From NCBI GenBank assembly GCA_016845585.1, contig JAERSO010000072.1, forward strand, positions 1 to 61,566: a DNA stretch of 61,566 nucleotides, given 5' to 3'. Source of the stretch: Acidimicrobiaceae bacterium. Lineage in GTDB: Bacteria > Actinomycetota > Acidimicrobiia > Acidimicrobiales > Aldehydirespiratoraceae. Shown in pieces: positions 7,349 to 16,348 of this stretch (its first letter is position 1; each line of letters begins with the position of its first letter). A program made the position numbers and the translations under genes. The notes under the pieces were generated by a model that saw only the letters and a list, made by a program, of their open reading frames with translations, searched no databases and was not told the DNA's origin.

Positions 7349-9808
7349 CTAGTCCTCGATGTGCGGCCGCTGATTCTGCGGGTCGTACCAGCTCCGAATG
7401 GACGTGGACACCGGCACACGCACTCCGGCGATGTTGGTCTCCCACGTGCCGGCGTCGAGCCAGTCCTTGCCGACGACCTCGCCGTCAGGATGCTCGAGGT
7501 ACCCCATCGCGCAACAGCGGTCCTGGGTGGCGCTCCACATCGATGACGATGTGCGGCCGACCACGACTCCGTCGCGGTAGATCGGCTCGTCGTGATAGGT
7601 CAGGAGGTCCGGATCCTCGATTCGGAACTGGATCAAACGCTTTCTCCGGGGTTCGCCGCGCTGCGCCTCCAGCGCCGCTCGACCAATGAAGTCGGCATCC
7701 TTGTCCCAGGCGACGGCGAAACCCAATCCGGCTTCGAGCGGCGTGTCCTCATCGGTGATGTCATGGCCCCAGTGCCGCATTCCCGCCTCGAGGCGCAGCG
7801 AGTTCATCGCGTGATAGCCGGCATGAACAAGCCCGTGGCTGGACCCCGCCTCGACGAGTGCGTCGTAGACGGCAACCGCATTGTCGTTGCCGATGTAGAG
7901 CTCCCAACCGAGTTCGCCCACATAGCTCATGCGCATCGCGGTGACGTCGGCTCCGCCCACCTCGATTCGCTGGCTCGTGCCGAAGGCGAACGAGTCATTG
8001 TCGAGGGCGGCGCTCGTGACCTGTGAGAGCACCTTGCGGGCGTTGGGACCCATGAGTCCGATCATCGCCATGCGATGGGTGACGTTCGTGATGTCGACCC
8101 GACGACCACGAGCCGCCCGCTTCAACCACGAGAGATCCCGGTTCTCGGCGGCGGCCGCCGTGACGACGAAGAACGCTCCCTCACCCGTGCGGGTGACGGT
8201 GAGATCGGCTTCGATGCCACCCATGCGGTTGCACCACTGGGTGTAGACCGACTTGCCGATCGGGGCTCCCTTGATGTCGGCGACGCTGATCGTGTCGAGC
8301 ACCTCGAGTGCGTCGGGTCCCTTCACGACGAACTTGGCGAAGCTGGTCTGATCGAACAGTCCGACCGCCTCGCGCACCCCCATGCACTCGGCGACCATGT
8401 TGTCCTGCCAGTTCTGCTTCCCGTACGAGTACTCGTACTCGCGGACCTGGCCGTCATCGGCGAACCAGTTCGGGCGTTCCCAGCCTGCCGTCTCGCCGAA
8501 CACACCACCGGCCGCATCGATCCGTTCATGAAGCGGCGAGAGGCGAATACCGCGTGCGCTCTCGTACTGACGGAACGGCCAGTGCATCGCATACAGGAGC
8601 CCGAGGCTCTCCGCCACACGATCCTTCAGGTACTCCTCGTCACCCTGGAATCGCTGCGCGCGGCGGATGTCGACGGAGTTCAGATCCATCGGCGGGTGCT
8701 TGTCCGCGATCCAGTCGGCAAGGGCCCAGCCGACACCGCCTGCACTCTGGATACCGACCGAGTTGAAGCCCGCGGCGACATAGCAGTTGTCGACTTCGGG
8801 GGCTTCGCCCATGTAGTACACGCCGTCGGGAGTGAAGGCCTCGGGGCCGTTGAAGAAGAGCTGGAGACCACACTCCCCCAGTGACGGCACACGGTGGATC
8901 GCTCGTTCGAAGATCGGGCCCACATGATCCCAGTCCTCGGGGAGGGAGTCGAACGAGAAGTCACGCGGGATCTGATCCGTCCGCCAGACCTTGCCGCGCG
9001 GCTCGAAGAAGCCGGCCATGATCTTGCCGGTCTCCTCCTTGAAGTACGTGTAGTTGCCGGGGTCACGAAGCGTCGGCATGCCGATCTCGACGCCATCGAT
9101 GGGCTCGGTGACGATGTAGAAGTGCTCACACGCCTGCAGAGGAACGTTGACGCCGATCTGCGCCGCCAGGTGGCGGGTCCACATGCCCGTGGCCAAGACC
9201 ACGATCTCGGCACGGATCGGACCCTGTTCGGTCACCACACCGCTCACCTTGCCGTTGAACGCCTGCAACTCGGTGACGGAGACACCCTCGATGATCTGTG
9301 CGCCTCGGGCCTTGGCACCCTTCGCGAGTGCGATCGTCGTGTCGACCGGCGACGTCTGGCCGTCACGCGGGATGTACAGCGCACCGACGAGATCGTCGGT
9401 CCGCATCAGCGGCCAGCGTTCGCTCGCCTCGTCGAGATCGATGACCTGCGTCTCGACTCCCACACCTTCCGCCATGGTGGCGCCGCGCAGGATCTCCTCC
9501 CAACGCTCGTCATTGTCGGCGACCGAGATCGATCCCGGAGTGCGGTAGCCGGTGGCCTGCCCCGTCTCGTCCTCGAGTTCCTCGAAGAGGCGCGCCGAGT
9601 AGGTCGCCAGCTTGGTGAGTGAATGGGTCGACTTCAGCTGAGAAACGAGTCCCGCGGCATGCCAGGTCGTGCCACACGTGAGCGTGCCCTGCTCGAGCAC
9701 CACCACATCAGTGATCCCTCGACGGGTCAGGTGATACGCGATGCTGCATCCGACGATGCCGCCACCGATGACGACGACTTGAGCCTGTTCCGGCACGGTT
9801 GGGGCCAT
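7349..9808 (-). CDS. Second dimethylglycine/sarcosine dehydrogenase-like FAD oxidoreductase with GcvT domain
   Basis: An 819-residue paralogue of the protein at 1826-4264 with the same order: FAD domain (VIGGGIVG), T-T-W-H-A-A-G covalent-FAD histidine motif, middle domain, GcvT folate-binding domain and C-terminal barrel. Having two such enzymes in 10 kb suggests successive N-demethylations, for example dimethylglycine to sarcosine and sarcosine to glycine; which does which is unknown. ATG 9808 is chosen because GGAGG lies 5 nt upstream; an in-frame GTG at 9820 overlaps that site. It converges with the universal stress gene 20 nt away. It is not directly linked to the IclR operator, so its control may differ. 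Confidence 0.88.
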   Translation of the reverse strand: MAPTVPEQAQVVVIGGGIVGCSIAYHLTRRGITDVVVLEQGTLTCGTTWHAAGLVSQLKSTHSLTKLATYSARLFEELEDETGQATGYRTPGSISVADNDERWEEILRGATMAEGVGVETQVIDLDEASERWPLMRTDDLVGALYIPRDGQTSPVDTTIALAKGAKARGAQIIEGVSVTELQAFNGKVSGVVTEQGPIRAEIVVLATGMWTRHLAAQIGVNVPLQACEHFYIVTEPIDGVEIGMPTLRDPGNYTYFKEETGKIMAGFFEPRGKVWRTDQIPRDFSFDSLPEDWDHVGPIFERAIHRVPSLGECGLQLFFNGPEAFTPDGVYYMGEAPEVDNCYVAAGFNSVGIQSAGGVGWALADWIADKHPPMDLNSVDIRRAQRFQGDEEYLKDRVAESLGLLYAMHWPFRQYESARGIRLSPLHERIDAAGGVFGETAGWERPNWFADDGQVREYEYSYGKQNWQDNMVAECMGVREAVGLFDQTSFAKFVVKGPDALEVLDTISVADIKGAPIGKSVYTQWCNRMGGIEADLTVTRTGEGAFFVVTAAAAENRDLSWLKRAARGRRVDITNVTHRMAMIGLMGPNARKVLSQVTSAALDNDSFAFGTSQRIEVGGADVTAMRMSYVGELGWELYIGNDNAVAVYDALVEAGSSHGLVHAGYHAMNSLRLEAGMRHWGHDITDEDTPLEAGLGFAVAWDKDADFIGRAALEAQRGEPRRKRLIQFRIEDPDLLTYHDEPIYRDGVVVGRTSSSMWSATQDRCCAMGYLEHPDGEVVGKDWLDAGTWETNIAGVRVPVSTSIRSWYDPQNQRPHIED

Positions 9809-9867
9809 GGCGACCTCCACGGTTCAACGCGGGCTCTCACCCGAATCACTCGATATGGATTGCGGGA

Positions 9868-9884
9868 GGTTAGCCCCTCTAACC
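9868..9884. promoter_or_regulatory. Inverted repeat upstream of the second dehydrogenase
   Basis: GGTTAG-CCCCT-CTAACC, 6-bp perfect arms with a 5-bp centre, lies about 60 bp upstream of ATG 9808 in the 114-bp gap. It could be an operator or the 3' end hairpin of the LLM gene upstream. No T tract follows. It does not resemble the palindrome at 4304. Confidence 0.35.
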
Positions 9885-9922
9885 AGGTGGGGGAACGCCA
9901 CCGCATCCACGCATCGGAGAAA

Positions 9923-10753
9923 TCAGATCAGGCCGGCCAGATCGTCCAGGATCGGGAGCAGCTTCTCCGCGGGCGCAGGGGGGAGACCGAAGACGAGTCG
10001 GTCGTAGCCGCCCTCCGCAAGACGCTCGATCTCGGCGGGATCGGTCGGGCCGAAGTACATCGTCAACTCGACCTCAGAGCGGTCACGACCGGCCTTTTCG
10101 CATTCCTCGTCGAGGGTCGCCACATGATCGAGAGGGTCACCGTCACGTCCGCCGATCGGGATCCACCCATTGCCGTATGCCGCGGCGCGACGGGCGCCGT
10201 GGGGCGAACCGCCTCCCACATGAACCGGCGGTGGTGACTGGATCGGCTTGGGATTGGAGAAGATCGGGTCGAAGTCGATCAGATCACCGTGGTATTCGGC
10301 CTGGTCGTTCGCCCAGATCTCCTTCATCGCCTCGACGCTCTCCCGCATCCGCTTGAAGCGCGTCGACGGATCGGTGCCGTGGTTCTCCATCTCCTCGAGA
10401 TTCCAGCCCGCTCCAACCCCGAACAGGAACCGGCCGCCGGAGATCTCGTCGAGACTGGCGACCTCTTTCGCCGTGGTGATCGGATCGCGTTCCACGACCA
10501 GGCAGATTCCGGTGCCCACCTTCAGCGTCTTCGTCGTGGCGGCCATGGCCGTGAGCGCGACGAACGGGTCGTAGCTGTCGTAGTACATCTGCGGAAGGTC
10601 AGCCCCGCCCGGCCACGGTGAGAGACGGCTGGCGGGGATGTGGGTGTGCTCGGCCACCCAGATCGATTCGAAGCCGCGCTCCTCGAGCGCCGGACCCAAC
10701 TCCGTCGGGTGCATCGCATAGGCGGTCGGGAAGATGGCAACGCCGAATTCCAT
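9923..10753 (-). CDS. LLM-class flavin/F420-dependent oxidoreductase
   Basis: A 276-residue luciferase-like monooxygenase-fold protein. It begins with F-G-V-A-I-F-P-T and has the family landmarks W-V-A-E-H-T-H-I near residue 30, G-T-G-I-C-L near 80, a long run R-F-L-F-G-V-G-A-G-W-N and a C-terminal F-G-L-P. Members use FMN or, commonly in actinobacteria, coenzyme F420. I start at ATG 10753, with AGGAG 7 nt upstream, and reject a 30-residue arginine-rich extension that reaches 10843. It lies just after smc on the same strand with a 28-nt gap, so it may be read through. The substrate is unknown. Confidence 0.85.
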   Translation of the reverse strand: MEFGVAIFPTAYAMHPTELGPALEERGFESIWVAEHTHIPASRLSPWPGGADLPQMYYDSYDPFVALTAMAATTKTLKVGTGICLVVERDPITTAKEVASLDEISGGRFLFGVGAGWNLEEMENHGTDPSTRFKRMRESVEAMKEIWANDQAEYHGDLIDFDPIFSNPKPIQSPPPVHVGGGSPHGARRAAAYGNGWIPIGGRDGDPLDHVATLDEECEKAGRDRSEVELTMYFGPTDPAEIERLAEGGYDRLVFGLPPAPAEKLLPILDDLAGLI

Positions 10754-10781
10754 GGTCGTGCTCCTGGGTTGTCTGCGGTTG

Positions 10782-13700
10782 TCAGGCCGCGGGGGTGCTC
10801 GCGGTCTCCGCCACCTTCTCACTGACGACCCGACTGGATCCACCGGGCTTCATCGACACGCCATAGAGACAGTCGGCGGCCTCCATCGTGCGCTTCTGGT
10901 GGCTGACGAGCAGCAACTGCGCGTCGGCGCGGAACTCCTCGACCAGCGAGAGGAAGCGATGCAGGTTCACATCATCGAGGGCGGCCTCGACCTCATCCAT
11001 CACATAGAACGGCGAGGGCCGGCTCCGGAACACCGCGAACAAGAACGCGAGCGCGGTGAGCGTGCGCTCACCGCCCGAGAGGAGCGAGAGCTTCCGAACG
11101 TTCTTGCCCGAGGGCCGGGCACTGATCTCGATGCCGGTGTTGAGGAGGTCTTCAGGGTTGGTGAGCGAGATCGAGCCCTGGCCACCCGGAAACAGGGTTT
11201 CGAACAGCTGGGTGAAGTTCACCGAGACATCGGCGAACGCACCGGCAAAGACCGACACGATCTCCTCATCGATGGAGGTGATGACCTTCTGCAGCTCACG
11301 ACGGGTGGACCGGATGTCGTCGAGCTGGCCCTGCAGGAATGTGTGGCGCTCCTGCAGCGCCTGGAACTCCTCGAGTGCGAGCGGGTTGACCGGTCCCATG
11401 ATGTCGAGTTCGGCCTCGAGCATCTCGACACGTCGGGCGGGCTCCATCCCGTCGGGGAGTTCGGGGCATGCGGCAGAGACCGCCACGTCGGGCGCCAGAT
11501 CGTGATCGGCACGGAGCTGATCGACGCGGGACTGCAGGCGAGTGCGGAACTCCGCCTCCTCGACCTCGGCCTTGGCCAGGGTCGATCGCAGCTCCTCCAG
11601 CCGCTTCTCGGCGGTCGAGCGGTCCCGGCGCAGCGAGTCGAGACGGCGAGTGATCGCCTGCGCAGCCTCGGACTGGCGGCGTCGACGTTCACGCACGTCG
11701 GCCAGACGGCTCTCCACGATCGCCGTGCGGGACTGGACCGCGGCGAGCAGATTCTCGAGTACTGCGGCGCGACGGTCGAGGGCGACCCGCTGCTCCTCCG
11801 CGGCTTCGCGCTGGTCCTTGTCGCGTTCGAGCCGTTCATCGAGTTCGGCGAGACGCTTCGTGAGCGATGCCTCACGCTCCTGGAGACCGGCGGCGCGGAC
11901 CTCGACATCACTGCGCAGGGCGCCGACCGACGCAGCCCGCTCCTCGATCCCGGCACGCGCTGTCGCCAGTTGCCGTCCCTTCTCCAACGACTGTTCCTCA
12001 TCCGCCTCGAGCTCGGGAAGCTGGTTCTCGAGCTCGGTGACGCGGGCCTGCTCGCGTTCGATCCGGACGCCCAGCTCCTCGAAACGGGTGTTGAGGCCGT
12101 CGGCCTCCGTGACGATGTCGCGTCGGTCGGCCTCGGTGCGCTGCAGCGCATCGGCGGCTGCCGTGAGACCGGTGTCGATCGCGTCGAGGCGCTGGGCGAG
12201 CTCGGTTGCACGGGTTTCCCGCTCGGCGACCGCGTGCTTGGCAACCGTGGTGGCGTCGACCGCCGATTCGCGCACGGAACGGGTGCGCTCGACCTGTTCC
12301 TCGGCCTCGCTCAGGGCTGCCCCGGTGGCACCGGCGGACCCACCGCCGATACGCCAGCCGTCGGGCGCGAACCGGTCGCCTGCCCTGGTGACCACGACAC
12401 GGCCCGGCGAGGACAGGACGGCTTCAGCCGCCTCTTCCCATCCTCCATCCACCACGGCGACCTGGCCGATCAGGCTGTCGAGCAGCTGATCGACCGCAGG
12501 AGAGGTGCCGCGCACATGGGCGCGCAGACCGGACGCCACCGCACCCGAGGCGCCTCGCACACCCAACGCGAGAACCGCGCCGGCGGCATCGCCGTGGGTC
12601 AACGTCTCGAGTGCAGAGCGTGCCGTGCTCGGCGACTCGACCACGACCGCGCTGAGGGCTTCGCCGGCGGCGGCCTCGAAGGCCGCTTCCCAGCCGTCGT
12701 CGACAGACACGAGGTCGAGCAGCGTGCCGAGCACACCGTCGAGATCGGCCAGTCGTTCCACACCCGAACGAGCCCGAGCCTCGTCGAGGGCCAGGGTGAG
12801 CGCGTCAGCACGGGCGACCCAGCGTTGGTGATCCGTTTCGGCCTCGGCCTGGGTCTCGCGGGCCGCGGCAAGCCTCTCCTCGGCCTCGTGGCGAGCAGCC
12901 TCGGCGGCCTCGTGCGCGGCGACGAGGGGTTCTTCCTCATCGTGAAGCGCACCGAGGTCGCCGCGGCGCTGCGCAGCGTCAGTCTCCAGGTCCTGACGGC
13001 GCTGATTGAGTTCGGCGAGCCTCGATCCCAGCCGGCCTGACTCGCTCGTCCCTCGCTCGATCGATGCCCACAGCGCACCGAGCTCACCACGCACCTCGGA
13101 TGCCTTGCCGCTCGGAACGGGAACGCCTTCGCCCCACTCCGACTGGAACGCGGTCCGGTCGGCCGCGAGGGTGGCCTCGTCCTCGGCCAAGCGGGCGACG
13201 TCGGGTTCGAGTTCGACCAGCGCCGCCGTGACATCGACGAGTTGCTTGCGGGCCCGGCTCGCCTCGACCTCGAGGTTCGCGATCACGGCACGATCGGCGA
13301 ACGCGGATCGATCACGCTCCACGCCGCGTTGCCGTTCGACCATCAGAGCAGTGAGCCCACGGGCGCGCTCACGCATGGACTCGAGCCGCACCAGACTGTC
13401 GCCGAGATCATCGCCCCCGTGCTCCGCGAGCTGGCGTTCATCGGCGCTGACTTCGGCATCGAACCGCTCGAGTTCGGCTCGGGTGGCGCGTTCCTGCTCC
13501 ACGCGGCGGGCGCGCAGCTCGGCGTTGGCGCCCAGCTTCGTACGCAGCTGGGCGATGTCGCGGCCGGCGAGATGAATCCGAAGACCGGTGAGTTCAGCGA
13601 TCAGGTCGCCGTGACGGCGAGCAGCTTCGGCCTGCTTTTCGAGGGGTCGAAGCTGCCGACGAACCTCACGCATCAGGTCCTTCACCCGCGTGAGGTCCCC

Positions 13701-14255
13701 ATCGGACGCGGTGAGGCGGCGCTCAGCCCGGTCCTTGCGCTTGCGGTACTTGAGGACACCGGCAGCCTCCTCGATGATCGCCCGGCGCTCCTCGGGACGC
13801 GCATTCAGCACTGCGTCGATCTGACCCTGCGAGACGATGACGTGCTGCTGGCGACCGACACCGCCGTCGCTGAGCAGCTCGGTGATGTCGAGCAGGCGAC
13901 ACGGCACACCGTTGATGGCGTACTCGGAGTCGCCGCTGCGGAAGAGCGTGCGGGTGATCTTGACCTCGCTGAACTCCACCGGGAGCGTGCGCGAGTGGTT
14001 GTCGATGGTGAGCGAGACCTCGGCGCGACCGAGGGCGGCCTTCCCGGCAGTGCCGGCGAAGATCACATCGTCCATCTTCCCGGAGCGCACCGCACTCGGG
14101 GCCTGGGCACCGAGGACCCACGCGATGGCGTCGACGACGTTGGACTTGCCGCTGCCGTTGGGACCAACGACAACGGTGACACCCGGCTCGAGATCGATCG
14201 ACGCCTGATCGGCGAACGACTTGAAGCCCTTCAGCGTGAGGTTCTTCAGATGCAT
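10782..14255 (-). CDS. smc: Chromosome segregation ATPase SMC
   Basis: A 1157-residue SMC protein, full length for the family. Walker A GPNGSGKS is at residues 31-38. Two long Arg/Glu/Ala-rich coiled coils surround a Gly-rich hinge at about 510-660. The ABC signature L-S-G-G-E-R-T-L and Walker B Y-V-M-D-E-V-E-A-A-L-D-D lie near the C-terminus. It dimerises and, with ScpA and ScpB (not in the window), compacts and separates chromosomes. ATG 14255 has no ribosome site but a TAGGTT box ends 7 nt upstream, so it is probably transcribed leaderless from its own promoter after the Fpg-like gene. The position is standard for actinobacteria. Confidence 0.97.
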   Translation of the reverse strand: MHLKNLTLKGFKSFADQASIDLEPGVTVVVGPNGSGKSNVVDAIAWVLGAQAPSAVRSGKMDDVIFAGTAGKAALGRAEVSLTIDNHSRTLPVEFSEVKITRTLFRSGDSEYAINGVPCRLLDITELLSDGGVGRQQHVIVSQGQIDAVLNARPEERRAIIEEAAGVLKYRKRKDRAERRLTASDGDLTRVKDLMREVRRQLRPLEKQAEAARRHGDLIAELTGLRIHLAGRDIAQLRTKLGANAELRARRVEQERATRAELERFDAEVSADERQLAEHGGDDLGDSLVRLESMRERARGLTALMVERQRGVERDRSAFADRAVIANLEVEASRARKQLVDVTAALVELEPDVARLAEDEATLAADRTAFQSEWGEGVPVPSGKASEVRGELGALWASIERGTSESGRLGSRLAELNQRRQDLETDAAQRRGDLGALHDEEEPLVAAHEAAEAARHEAEERLAAARETQAEAETDHQRWVARADALTLALDEARARSGVERLADLDGVLGTLLDLVSVDDGWEAAFEAAAGEALSAVVVESPSTARSALETLTHGDAAGAVLALGVRGASGAVASGLRAHVRGTSPAVDQLLDSLIGQVAVVDGGWEEAAEAVLSSPGRVVVTRAGDRFAPDGWRIGGGSAGATGAALSEAEEQVERTRSVRESAVDATTVAKHAVAERETRATELAQRLDAIDTGLTAAADALQRTEADRRDIVTEADGLNTRFEELGVRIEREQARVTELENQLPELEADEEQSLEKGRQLATARAGIEERAASVGALRSDVEVRAAGLQEREASLTKRLAELDERLERDKDQREAAEEQRVALDRRAAVLENLLAAVQSRTAIVESRLADVRERRRRQSEAAQAITRRLDSLRRDRSTAEKRLEELRSTLAKAEVEEAEFRTRLQSRVDQLRADHDLAPDVAVSAACPELPDGMEPARRVEMLEAELDIMGPVNPLALEEFQALQERHTFLQGQLDDIRSTRRELQKVITSIDEEIVSVFAGAFADVSVNFTQLFETLFPGGQGSISLTNPEDLLNTGIEISARPSGKNVRKLSLLSGGERTLTALAFLFAVFRSRPSPFYVMDEVEAALDDVNLHRFLSLVEEFRADAQLLLVSHQKRTMEAADCLYGVSMKPGGSSRVVSEKVAETASTPAA

Positions 14256-14262
14256 TGGGACG

Positions 14263-14268
14263 AACCTA
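14263..14268 (-). promoter_or_regulatory. -10-like box for smc (leaderless)
   Basis: TAGGTT on the minus strand, 7 nt before ATG 14255, with no ribosome site in between. Confidence 0.55.
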
Positions 14269-14302
14269 ACAACCCGAATTACATCCGTGTAGTCCTACCC
14301 CT

Positions 14303-14324
14303 GGGGATTTCCTGTGGAAACCCC
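14303..14324. terminator. Stem-loop between the Fpg-like gene and smc
   Basis: GGGG-A-TTTCC, TGT loop, GGAAA-CCCC: a 9-bp stem with one bulged A. It lies 34 nt past the Fpg-like stop codon. There is no T run, so it may be a weak terminator or an mRNA end stabiliser. Confidence 0.35.
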
Positions 14325-14357
14325 GGGCGTCGCTGGTCCAGAGCCGCCCGCGTCCCC

Positions 14358-15191
14358 CTAGACCTGTGTCTCGCAGAAGTAGGTCCAGGTGCCGCTGAAC
14401 TTGGCGCGCTGGATGGGGAGGCGACTCCGGCCACTGAGCTGGCCGTGCTTGCCCCACACGTTCAGGTGGTCGGCATATTCGCCGGCGACGCCGAACGGAT
14501 CGACGAACAGCCGCGTGGCGACCGATGTGCCGCGGTATTTCAACGCGTCATGGATCGTGCCGACCAGCGCGCGGTGGAGTCGGCGGATCTCCTGACTGGA
14601 GAGCGACTCCGACGAACGGTCGTAGCGCAGACCGGCCTCGTACAGGATCTCGTCGGCGTAGATGTTGCCGATCCCAACGACGAAGTGATCGTCCATCAAG
14701 AGCGTCTTCAGCTTGGTGCGACGCTGCAGGAGTTCACGGCCGAAGACGGTCCAGGAGACCGGCTCCTCGACGGGATCCAGCCCATAGTCCTCGATCGCGG
14801 GGATCTCGTCGGCGAGCGCGGCGCTGTCGACCACGAACATCTCCGCGGTTCCGTCCGGGTCCACCAACCGCAGCTGGCCGTGCTGGGTGAAGGTGATCAC
14901 GACCTCCGTGTCGGCCTCGACCGCGTCCTTGTTGGCGTGGCGACGCAGAGTTCCGCTCGAGCCGAGGTTCACGACCAGCGTCGACTCACCGTCGAGCACG
15001 ATCAGGATGTAGAGACCCTTGCGGGCCACCGACACGATCTTCATGTCGTCGAGCTGGGAGGTGAACGCCTTGCGGTTCTTGTAGCGGCCGAGCACCTTCA
15101 TGCTCGACGCCTCGACCGTCTTCACCTTCTTGCCGACGAGATCACGATCGAGTTCACGGCGAACCGTCTCCGCCTCGGGAAGCTCATACAT
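14358..15191 (-). CDS. Fpg/Nei (MutM) family protein lacking the catalytic proline
   Basis: A 277-residue protein with the full Fpg fold layout and the normal mutM position between rnc and smc. It starts M-Y-E-L-P-E-A-E-T: Glu3 is kept but Pro2, whose free amine forms the Schiff base in Fpg/Nei glycosylases, is Tyr. Lys58 (A-R-K-G-L) and the helix-two-turn-helix G-I-G-N-I-Y-A-D-E are kept. The damage-sensing residues are not: N-L-G-S-S-G replaces the loop holding Met74, and D-P-D-G-T-A-E-M replaces D-P-R-R-F-G. The C-terminal zinc finger has only one cysteine (F-C-E-T-Q-V). ATG 15191 follows GAGAAAAG; TTG 15203 would give the same core. It may be a DNA-binding or altered repair protein. Confidence 0.85.
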   Translation of the reverse strand: MYELPEAETVRRELDRDLVGKKVKTVEASSMKVLGRYKNRKAFTSQLDDMKIVSVARKGLYILIVLDGESTLVVNLGSSGTLRRHANKDAVEADTEVVITFTQHGQLRLVDPDGTAEMFVVDSAALADEIPAIEDYGLDPVEEPVSWTVFGRELLQRRTKLKTLLMDDHFVVGIGNIYADEILYEAGLRYDRSSESLSSQEIRRLHRALVGTIHDALKYRGTSVATRLFVDPFGVAGEYADHLNVWGKHGQLSGRSRLPIQRAKFSGTWTYFCETQV

Positions 15192-15217
15192 GGCTTTTCT
15201 CAACGATCATGGCTGCC

Positions 15218-15928
15218 TCACGCATTCTGGTGCCCCTCTCGGGTCTGCCGAGCCTCCCACGCTGCCTGGGCGGCACGCTGCTCGGCTTCCTTCTTCGACG
15301 TCCCGTTGCCAGTGCCGAGAACCTCGCCACTGACCCTCACGGTCGCCTGGAATCTCTTGTGATGGTCGGGACCGCTCTCGGCGATCTCGTAGTCCGGAGG
15401 CCCGAATCCATCATGGGCCGCGATCTCCTGCAGCCGAGTCTTGTAGTCGGCGCTACCGGGACGTAGCGCAGCCTTTTCAATCGCCGCCTCGAGTTCGGCG
15501 ATCACAATCGTCGCCACGGACTCGATACCCCCATCGAGGTACACGGCACCGAGGATGGCCTCGGTGGCATCCGCCAGGATCGATGCCTTCTCACGCCCAC
15601 CCGACGCGTCCTCGCCCTTGCCGAGGCGAAGGCCGGCGCCGAGGCCGAGTGACGCGCCGATGTCGGCAAGTGCACCCGCACTCACGACTGCCGCACGCGT
15701 CTTGGCCAGATGGCCTTCCGGCAGACTCGGGAACCGGGCGAAGAGGTGATCGGTCACCACCAACTGCAACACCGCGTCACCGAGGAACTCGAGACGCTCG
15801 TTGGACGGCTCCCCCATGTGCTCAGCACACCACGAGCGATGGGTCAATGCGTGGGTGAGGAGCGCGGGGTCGTTGAATCGATACCCGAGCCGATCCTCGA
15901 GGGACGTCGAAAGTGAAGCCGAAGCCAG
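15218..15928 (-). CDS. rnc: Ribonuclease III
   Basis: A 236-residue double-strand-specific RNase for rRNA and mRNA processing. The signature N-E-R-L-E-F-L-G-D-A-V-L and the metal-site segment D-A-T-E-A-I-L-G-A-V-Y are present, followed by a double-stranded RNA-binding domain (about 160-230). The conserved N-terminal helix L-G-Y-R-F-N-D-P-A-L-L-T-H-A-L-T-H-R-S is encoded before any ATG, GTG or TTG. The only candidate start that keeps it is CTG 15928, one codon after the acpP stop and in the same frame as acpP. An internal TTG at 15847 would remove the helix. It overlaps no neighbour; the Fpg-like gene follows by 26 nt. Confidence 0.93.
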   Translation of the reverse strand: MASASLSTSLEDRLGYRFNDPALLTHALTHRSWCAEHMGEPSNERLEFLGDAVLQLVVTDHLFARFPSLPEGHLAKTRAAVVSAGALADIGASLGLGAGLRLGKGEDASGGREKASILADATEAILGAVYLDGGIESVATIVIAELEAAIEKAALRPGSADYKTRLQEIAAHDGFGPPDYEIAESGPDHHKRFQATVRVSGEVLGTGNGTSKKEAEQRAAQAAWEARQTREGHQNA

Positions 15929-15931
15929 CGG

Positions 15932-16222
15932 TCAACCCAGCTTGGCGACGACGTATTCGACAGCGTCGCGCACTGTGCGGAGGTCCTCGAGATCTTCGTC
16001 CTCGATACGGAAGCCGGCGGATCGCTCCGACAGCTCTTCCTCGATGGCTTCGACGAGCTCGATCAGGGCGAGCGAGTCGGCATCGAGGTCGTCGGCGAAG
16101 GCGTCGCCTTCGTTGATGCTCGAGGGTTCGATCTCGAGAATCTCCGCGAGACGATCCTTCACCAAGGTGACGATCTCTTCACGGCCGATCGGGCCCTGTT
16201 CGACATGAGTTTCGGCAGGCAT
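15932..16222 (-). CDS. acpP: Acyl carrier protein
   Basis: A 96-residue acidic protein with the phosphopantetheine site D-D-L-D-A-D-S-L-A-L-I-E; the serine carries the prosthetic arm for fatty acid synthesis. It is about 18 residues longer than the E. coli protein, with a polar N-terminal tail (M-P-A-E-T-H-V-E) and a longer loop before helix III. ATG 16222 is preceded by GAGAGGGA; a further ATG at 16258 adds nonconserved residues. It lies downstream of plsX and immediately upstream of rnc in the usual phospholipid-fatty acid cluster. Its stop codon is followed in frame by the rnc reading frame. Confidence 0.93.
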   Translation of the reverse strand: MPAETHVEQGPIGREEIVTLVKDRLAEILEIEPSSINEGDAFADDLDADSLALIELVEAIEEELSERSAGFRIEDEDLEDLRTVRDAVEYVVAKLG

Positions 16223-16348
16223 GGATTCCCTCTCACGGTCGCCGGAGTGGCCGCCCATATGGCGAAAACCGGTGGCACCCTATCGGTTTCGTTCTCTTGC
16301 GCGCTTGTGAACGGCTGTTTCGCCTGGAATGACGCGGAAAACCGACCG

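Noticed and set aside
9809-9922. Glycine riboswitch before the second dehydrogenase
   Set aside because: I looked for the paired glycine aptamer core and found only a short inverted repeat.
15929-15934. ACP-RNase III fusion by reading through the acpP stop
   Set aside because: The two are in the same frame, but both proteins have complete normal lengths without a linker; a CTG start is simpler. Kept only as an alternative in the finding on rnc.
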